NCBI GenBank assembly: GCA_003993805.1
Contig: RSEF01000001.1
Coordinates: 63,236,550-63,300,549, forward strand
Origin: Himantopus leucocephalus
Taxonomy: Eukaryota; Chordata; Aves; Charadriiformes; Recurvirostridae
Direction: 5' to 3'
Length of the DNA stretch: 64,000 nucleotides
Within the stretch, counting starts at the first letter, position 1, and each line of letters opens with the position of its first letter. Below the pieces are notes generated by a model that saw nothing but the letters and a program-made list of their open reading frames with translations, did no database searches and had not been told where the DNA came from. Shown here one piece after another: positions 61,090 to 64,000 of this stretch. The position numbers and the translations under genes are program-made.

Positions 61090-64000
61090 TTTTTTTTTTT
61101 TTTTTTTTTTTTTTTGTTTGACTGCAAGTTTCGTGTTTCAAAGCTCGGCTAGTTTTGAGTGATGCTGAAAAACCCCATTTGCAATGGCTTTTTGTTCTGT
61201 GCCGGTATTGTTCAGGCAAAAGTGGTTGTTTTCTTTTCGTCCTGGCATAGCTCAGGAGTGACTGCATAGTCTGAGCTCAAACTTTCTAAAAATACTCACC
61301 CGTGAGGAGAGATCCAGCATGGCAGTGTTCAGACCCAGAGATTAACGCCTTGGACAGGCACGGTGGTGGTCAGAAAAAGAAGCCAGTGGCAGCATTGTGC
61401 CAACTCTTTGGGCACTGTAAGACCTGGAGCTGCAACGCATGGCAGGCAGAGAGGACCTGCAGAGCTCTGTGGGTCTCTCTGGTTCCCCCAGACCCAGGTA
61501 CGGAGGAAGTCCACGCAGCGCCTGCAGAACCAGCCTAGGGGAACTGCTGTCTGCGGGGAGGCTGTTGGGTGACCCAGAAGTCGTAAAGAAAAGAACTTCA
61601 TGCTGCTTGGAGAAGCAAGGCTGAACGATGAGCCTGCTCCTCACCAGAAGTTGGTCTTCGTAACCACATCCTCGGAGAGTGAGACAGGCAGCTCTGGGGG
61701 AAGGGAGGATGGCAGGGACTGAGCAGAGCAGGGATCAGGCATATGACAAATTGCAGGAAGGCATGTGGCAGCTCCTTTTTGTCCTTCCACTGGCTGATTG
61801 CAGGAAGCTCCCCAGGTGACAGCTTTAGCAGCTGCTGGGACAGGAGACCTTATTGTTCTGTGCTCGTGTTTACAGCTGTGCCAGTTTTTGGCAGGAAGCT
61901 ACAAGACAAAACCCTCGCATTCTTCTTTCTTGCTCGCTGGGTTTGCTCTCAAGGGGCTGATACTTCAGCTTAGCTCTTTCAGCTTAGCTCACCACCTGAG
62001 GAGGTCCAGCTTCCCCTTCCCAGCCAGGGCAGGTCAGGTCCCCATGGGCTTTGCCCTAAGATCCTGGCAGAAGCATGGAGAGTTTTCATAGAGCTTGGGC
62101 AATATTAAGGGTTGCTGCTAAACTATTGCGGTTGGCCAGCGCATCAACCCCCTTGTACCTGTCTGGGTCCTGTTTAGTTCCTGTTCCCCTTTCCCTGGCC
62201 TTGGGCTCAAGTTCTGTTCTCATTTTGGGTTTTCTTGGTGACACTCAAAGGAAGCACGTTTGAGGTTTTCTTAATCTGTCTGACACTGCACAGGAAGGCA
62301 GAAGCTGGGAGCACCCTTGAGATGAAAGGATGCGGGAACATGAGGGATCCATCGCTGCTGGTCTCCCTGGAGCCTGCAACACAGAAACTGGCAGCATGTG
62401 GCCATGTCCGCAAGTAAGCTCCTTAGGTTGCAGTCATCTCCCTGTTCTGCCACTCCCTGCGATGCTGTGCCGCCCCCTGACACTGTGCCCAGCCCGTGGC
62501 AGCTGGCGGCACGTGGCCGAGCCAAGGGGATGGTTTCCAGCCTTGTCCTCTTCAGGCTGCAGCCAGGGGCACGGCGGCCGGGCTCTGCCAGTGTTAAAAC
62601 CCGAGCCTTGCTCCTCTGCCTCCTTTTCCTTCACTCCATGGGGTTTTATACCAAGGCCAGGAATGAAGGTCACATCCCCTCCAAGGAATCAACAGGCTGC
62701 AGCGTTTCCGGTGAGGGCGGCTGCACGTAAGAGGCTGCCGGCAGCAAAATCCCCCCCCGCCACGGGGCTGACGGGGCAGGCAGGTTGGTGTGTCACCAGC
62801 TCTGCTAAGGGGTGTCAGCCAGGGTTTTGCATGGATCAGATGTGCCCGGTGTTGTAATCTCACCTGGAGAGCGACTGGCTGTGGTTCAGCCCCTGCCACG
62901 CTTGCCTGCACCCGTGATCTCATGGGGTTTTGCAAGCGCTGGCTGGGCACAGCCAGCCCACGGCGCGGGAGCGCAGATTCCAGGGTGATTAAGCCAGGGA
63001 GCCTCTCTCCCAGCTGAGTCAGGCTTTATTCCAGCGTCTCCGTGCCCTGCTGCGGGCAGGGAATATATCTACACATTGCCAGAGTCCCCACAAACCGTGT
63101 CTCCCCAGCACTGTTGTCCCTTCGCCCCCCCAGCCCAGCATCCCGGCCAAAGCCGGCTCCTGCCATGGCTGCTTCCTCTTTGCGGTGCTGCCGCGCACAA
63201 ACAGCTGCGTCGTGTCAGCCCGGCGGGCTGCGCCGCTCTGATAAATGACCCGATTTCCGAGAGCGGGGATGGAGCTGCCGATGTACGGCTCCCCAGGCTG
63301 AGGGGAGGGCAGCGGATGGCCCAGCCGCGCCAGGGGGGAACCCCACCGCGCATCTCATCTGTGTCTCCCACCAACATCATGTCTCCCGGTGTCTTCTCGT
63401 GCCGCACGTAGAGCAGTATGGGTAGTGCACAGGGTGTTTAAATCCATAACCTTTGTGTTGCAGAAAGGGTGACCGGGTTCTCCCCAGGCAATAGGCTTTG
63501 GGGGTGACTCGCACCACTGCTGACAATTTGGAAAGCTGTGGCCGAACGCTTGGAAAAAGGGGCCACAGAGGTTGGGTGCCTGCAAACGGTGCCCACATGG
63601 AGATGAAGGAGGGACAGCCTCCGGCTGTCACTCATGTCAGCCTCTCAGGAGCCCCTGGAGCTTGGTCTGGGGGAGCTAGGAAACAAAATGCCACCTAATG
63701 GGGCCGTTCTCCTGCCCTGCTTCTGCTGGCTCTGCCCTCTCTCGCGCCAGGACAGGGGGATGGGACAGGAAGGCCCTCATTATTCAGGGCTTGCTAATTA
63801 GACGGGAATGTTATCTCCAGCCCAGATGTCAGCTCTGACCTCCCTCTAACCTTCTTCTGGAAATCAAAACAGGCGCAGCTCTGTTTGTTTTAAAATAATA
63901 AAAATAAGCATTTGGGGTGAAGCAGGAAAACCTGGCCCTTGGGGTACGGCTGGGGAGGGAGGAGGGCACGCGACCAGATAAGCCTGGTGAGATACACCAG

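Larger units (their letters stand above)
56611..64000. other. Intergenic region downstream of TXN2
   Basis: By synteny the next gene on this strand would be MYH9, but none of its coding sequence is visible, so it should begin beyond the window. I found no recognised gene in these 7.4 kb. Notable items are a C-run duplication with an N at 58,706-58,760, a minus-strand coding-like frame at 60,491-60,673, and a 100-base assembly gap at 60,990-61,089. AT-rich unique DNA near 63,780-63,920 could be a conserved non-coding element. Confidence 0.6.

Noticed and set aside
56611..64000. Search for the MYH9 first coding exon
   Set aside because: No match to the conserved myosin-9 N terminus on either strand. 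The gene is expected further downstream, as in other amniotes.

Overview
The window is vertebrate nuclear DNA and most likely comes from a bird. Every protein-coding gene is split into short exons with GT-AG introns, CpG islands mark the promoters, and the only clear interspersed repeats are a few 3'-truncated CR1 LINE pieces, as expected of a sparse avian genome. Four genes are recognised from their translated exons. All lie on the + strand in the order CACNG2 - EIF3D - FOXRED2 - TXN2, the same order and relative orientation as on human 22q12.3. A 100-base N gap and three single Ns show that this is a draft assembly.

Layout. 1-10,914: the end of the large first intron of CACNG2 (stargazin/TARP gamma-2); exon 1 is not in the window. 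10,915-15,878: CACNG2 coding exons 2-4, followed by a long, A-rich and then GC-rich 3' UTR that probably ends near 18.57 kb. 18.6-28.8 kb: an intergenic stretch without a convincing gene. 28.8-37.0 kb: EIF3D, with a CpG-island promoter, 14 coding exons (547 residues) and a poly(A) signal at 37,012. 37.05-46.6 kb: FOXRED2, with a promoter holding six ATTGG boxes and three CACGTG boxes, 8 coding exons (685 residues) and a C-terminal KDEL. 47.5-56.6 kb: TXN2, with a CCAAT-rich CpG-island promoter, 3 coding exons (152 residues) and a 3' UTR with two poly(A) signals. 56.6-64.0 kb: intergenic DNA toward what would be MYH9 by synteny; no MYH9 exon was seen.

The genes do not form a functional operon. 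CACNG2 is a neuronal AMPA-receptor auxiliary subunit, EIF3D a translation-initiation factor, FOXRED2 an ER-lumen flavoprotein of ER-associated degradation, and TXN2 mitochondrial thioredoxin. EIF3D, FOXRED2 and TXN2 are compact housekeeping-type genes packed head-to-tail, each with its own CpG island; less than 150 bp separates the EIF3D poly(A) signal from the first E-box of the FOXRED2 promoter region.

I did not find a novel multi-gene system. The items most worth checking are the periodic NF-Y-type boxes before FOXRED2, a coding-like minus-strand frame with an upstream TATA sequence near 60.5-60.9 kb, a minus-strand open frame divergent from EIF3D, and a few tandem-repeat and Z-DNA-prone tracts.
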